From Gymnogyps californianus (Eukaryota; Chordata; Aves; Accipitriformes; Cathartidae), in contig NC_059478.1 in NCBI RefSeq assembly GCF_018139145.2, forward strand, positions 27,187,001 through 27,251,000: 64,000 nucleotides of DNA, read 5' to 3'. Below the pieces are notes generated by a model. It was not told where the DNA came from. It searched no databases and worked only from the letters and a program-made list of their open reading frames with translations. Positions within the stretch are counted from its first letter, which is position 1, and each line of letters opens with the position of its first letter. This document shows, one piece after another, positions 61,160-64,000 of the stretch. The position numbers and the translations under genes are program-made.

Positions 61160-61330
61160 AGGATCTCATCACAAAGACTGTCATTATAATAACTTTATTA
61201 TGGACCTTGTGGGGAAAGCGAGCTCCCAGCAAGGGTTTTGCTACAGCAGACAGGAAACTCGTTTGCTCCCAGCTAGAGTAAAGCCCTTTATAATTAATGC
61301 TGGGTAAATAAAGCGCTCATCTGTAAACAC
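61160..61330. promoter_or_regulatory. Candidate conserved non-coding element
   Basis: Contains CCTTTATAATTAATGCTGGG, then AAATAAAGCGCTCATC, a FOX word (TGTAAACA) and TTTTAATTAGAAATTGG in close order, without repeats or open frames. Texture-based call. Confidence 0.3.
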
Positions 61331-62534
61331 TTTTAATTAGAAATTGGTTAAAGCTAAACCCCCGTGACCACATTGGCCGGGGGGATTAGACGCACGTCAA
61401 GCTTTGCCCGATCAGCAAATAAGAGGCCCTTTAGTATCCTCAATTCCTGTGCTGTGGGACCTCTTTCAGCTCCTATCACACGTCACTGCACTGCTCCAGC
61501 CTGCTCTCCAGGCTCAATAGAGGATCAATATTTGTCCGTACTTTCTGAGCAAAAAGCCTCCTTGACACAGGCAGCATCTGTGTTTGAACAGTTACTTGCT
61601 AACACATAGCAGACTTTCACCAAAGAGATCTTGTGCCTGGTGGGTCAAGTCGGAGCGAGGGTCACCAAGCACTGCTGGTGATTTCTGTGTTTGCTTAGTG
61701 TGATGCTCAGAGTGCAGCTACCAGAAAGGGCTCGCGTGAACGCTGCTCAGTGCTCCCAGGGCAGAATATACATTTCAGAAAAACAGTACACGGATAGGAA
61801 AAAATAAATAAAACCCCCTAACCACCTATATTACCATTTTCTATCCCTGTAGACGAGCTGTGCCTGATGTGTCTAGTCTCCTGGTAATATTGAAGGTTTT
61901 CTATCAGCGTGCCTGATAACATGCTATCAGATTTCAGGGAGAAGAGACTTTCTCTTCCGACTGTGGCCACCCCGTGTAGCCCCAGCTGTCATCTGTGTTT
62001 AGGGACAACAGCAGAAGCATGCAGGGGCAAGAGAAGTGCTTCCAGCAGAGATGGTTCTGATCAGACGGTGCCAGCCTGACAAAATGTGTGCATTGCAATG
62101 GGTTGTCTCCATTTTAGAAAAGAAACAAGCAGGCTCTGCTGGAAATGGCACTGGAGGCACAAACCTACCCTCCCCAAGACAGCCAACACAGCACTGACCA
62201 GCAGAAACATGTCCTCTCCTCTCCACTTGCAGGAACACCAATCGCCCCTGCTGCACCCTCTCCTCTCCATGCTCTGCCCCTAGCCCAAAGTCATTCCTCA
62301 CGGAGGAAAACTCCCGTCCATGCCTTTATTCAGCTGTATTGCTGCTGATCTCTATCTGACTGCTGAACCACCAAGTGTAAGTCAACACCAAGCTTTATTA
62401 GATCCTTCCCTTGCTTCTGCTGCCGAGGGCCCGACGACAGTTTGAACTGCAGGAGAGCCAAGAGGTCCTGAATGCCATGAAATGTGAGGCCCCAGCACGG
62501 TGTGAGCAAGCATGCACAGGAATAACACCTGGGT
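61331..62534. other. No gene recognised
   Basis: Short overlapping frames around 62000-62350 reflect C-rich composition only. No splice-supported exon, no repeat family recognised. Confidence 0.5.
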
Positions 62535-62640
62535 GTTACTTTTAGAGATGGGGAAACTGAGGCACGGGAGGTCAAGGTGATGTGCCCATGCCTGGCCAGC
62601 GTCAGAAACCACTTCTGCTGAGCCTCAGCCCAGTGCTGCC
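62535..62640 (+). mobile_element. MIR-like SINE relic
   Basis: CTTTTAGAGATGGGGAAACTGAGGCACGGGAGGTCAAGGTGATGTGCCC corresponds to the MIR core and proximal 3' half (TTTTACAGATGAGGAAACTGAGGCAC...GTTAAGTAACTTGCCC), ending with CTCAGCCCAGTGCTGCC in place of the MIR 3' part. Plus strand. Confidence 0.75.
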
Positions 62641-63284
62641 CCAGGTAATGCTCTCCCATGTCTCCTGTCTTCTTTGTTCAACCTTGTTAACCTCTTCCTA
62701 AAAAAAAAGGAAGAACTTTTTTGAGCATAAGATGGGATTTCTCCAGCAGAAATGCCTCCTCTTTCCCTGGAAGCCCATTGACTGAAGCCATCAAGCTGTG
62801 CATTGAAATGCAACTGGGCATGGGGAAGGAGGACATCAGGGCAGCACTCATGGAGAAGAGCATGGCCAGAGCATGCCATACCAGAGAGGTGACCTCACCT
62901 ACTGGATAATTCCTGGCCCATGACTCCCCAAATCTTTTTTTTTCTATTCCCAGCTCTCTCATAGACTTTGTGCATGTTAACTTGACTTCTCTTTTTCCCT
63001 TCCACATTTTCTTTCTGTGTTGGCAGTTTAACTCCAGTCCCTGGAGGGCAGGGGTGGTCCCGACTGCTGTGCTCACTTATTCCCTTCCAGCTGCAGCTGC
63101 TCCAGCCCAGAGGTGACTTTCTCACAGATGCACAGCCACACTGCTGGAGATGGTGCTGGGACTGGCCAGCTCAGCTGTGCCTTAGAGCACTCCCAAACCC
63201 ATTGCTCTCCAGATGCGCAGAGCTAGCACACATCCACTACTTGAAAGACAACATGGCTTACTTGGACTGAGATGAACTCAGATG
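62641..63284. other. No gene recognised
   Basis: Only short frames. Minus-strand frames at 62625-63125 have no splice or domain support. Confidence 0.5.
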
Positions 63285-63405
63285 CTCATGGGAACATGTA
63301 GAGGCATTGCAACTTCAAAGCTGGCCCTGCTTTCACTGACGGATTGGACTAGAGACCTCTGGAGATGCCTTCCAAGCTGAACTGTGCTGCAACACCGAGG
63401 GGATT
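63285..63405 (+). mobile_element. Diverged CR1 LINE 3' relic
   Basis: GCTGGCCCTGCTTTCACTGACGGATTGGACTAGAGACCTCTGGAGATGCCTTCCAAGCTGAACTGTGCTGC follows the CR1 3' UTR (CCTGCTTTGAGCAGGGGGTTGGACTAGATGACCTCCAGAGGTCCCTTCCAACCT...) in register, though the octamer tail is no longer recognisable. Older than the copies at 5128, 9107 and 55681. Confidence 0.7.
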
Positions 63406-64000
63406 TCCACCTTTATCTTACACATGGATCACCTCCAGCCAGCCTGGCTGCAGCCCGAGCAAGCCTCAAGCTCAAGCCTTTGCTGCCTTGGTAGCTGACA
63501 AGCAGCTCTCTCCCCCCATAACTACACACTTCAGAGACAGAAGTTGCTCCAAGGGAAGTCTGTCCTGAAATAACTTCTGTCTTGCCACCATCGTCACCTG
63601 TGTTTTTGCCTTCTCCCACATCCAGCTGGAGCCAAGGTCCAGCTCTAGCAAAAGCCAGACTTTTTGTTAATGATGCCTTAGAAAATAAAGCCAAAACTAC
63701 TCTATAGATCCCCAGCTGGCTTCTGATCAGAAGGTACTCGGTGGCAGCACATCAAATACATGCATGTGCAGTATAGCTGTCTGGACAGACATCCCTCCCA
63801 CCCAGTGATCCATTATGAGTCGGGAAGTGGTGTTGGCTATGGGTATCTTGTGGGATGGAAAGATTTTTGGAGATGTGGAATATGCCAGTCTTCCATCAGA
63901 TACCCCATCACAGCTCCCAAGAAATTTTTGCAAGACAAGAAGCCTGGCTACCAGTGCAAAAGAGCCTGAAATGCCAGTCTCACCCCACTCCCCATCAACA
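63406..64000. other. No gene recognised
   Basis: The window ends in non-coding sequence. A plus-strand frame at 63760-63969 has no recognisable product and no splice sites. Confidence 0.5.

Overview
This is vertebrate nuclear DNA, almost certainly avian. Three things in the sequence point that way. There are several copies of the bird-type CR1 LINE, including the diagnostic 3' end with its ATTCTATG octamer repeat. There is a solo LTR of a family I recognise from bird genomes, still flanked by its target-site duplication. The rest is AT-leaning, gene-poor sequence with long non-coding intervals. There are no bacterial operons, rRNA, tRNA or CRISPR arrays.

The window looks like part of a large, intron-rich gene, or intergenic desert, with the probable gene on the minus strand. 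Two segments look like genuine internal coding exons: 27533-27731 (199 bp, entry phase 1, exit phase 2) and 5599-5745 (147 bp, phase 0 to 0). Each has a pyrimidine-rich acceptor, a GTAAG donor and only one open frame. Two weaker candidates lie upstream on the same strand. 41141-41323 is 61 open codons with clean splice sites. 60353-60455 begins with ATG, encodes a signal-peptide-like start, and ends in a phase that matches the 27.5-kb exon. I could not name the gene. At least one exon (phase 2 to 0) is missing between the two strong ones.

Region by region. 1-5017 shows no gene. 5018-5415 has a poly-C hairpin and a CR1 3' end. 5599-5745 is the coding exon. 6686-7243 is a solo LTR with a 5-bp duplication. 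9107-9467 is a minus-strand CR1 fragment. 9468-27532 is intron-like, with a conserved-looking AT-rich block near 18.5-18.8 kb. 27533-27731 is the coding exon. 27861-28398 is a striking uninterrupted 538-bp homopurine tract built of ordered pentamer blocks. 28399-55680 is mostly unannotated, with MIR-like SINE relics, ancient LINE relics, one candidate exon and two possible regulatory blocks. 55681-57085 is the longest CR1, carrying a broken reverse-transcriptase frame. 57086-64000 has one candidate first exon, two possible regulatory blocks, a MIR relic and a CR1 relic.

Nothing here can be shown to be a novel system. The leads most worth following are the unidentified minus-strand gene and the homopurine tract just upstream of one of its acceptors.
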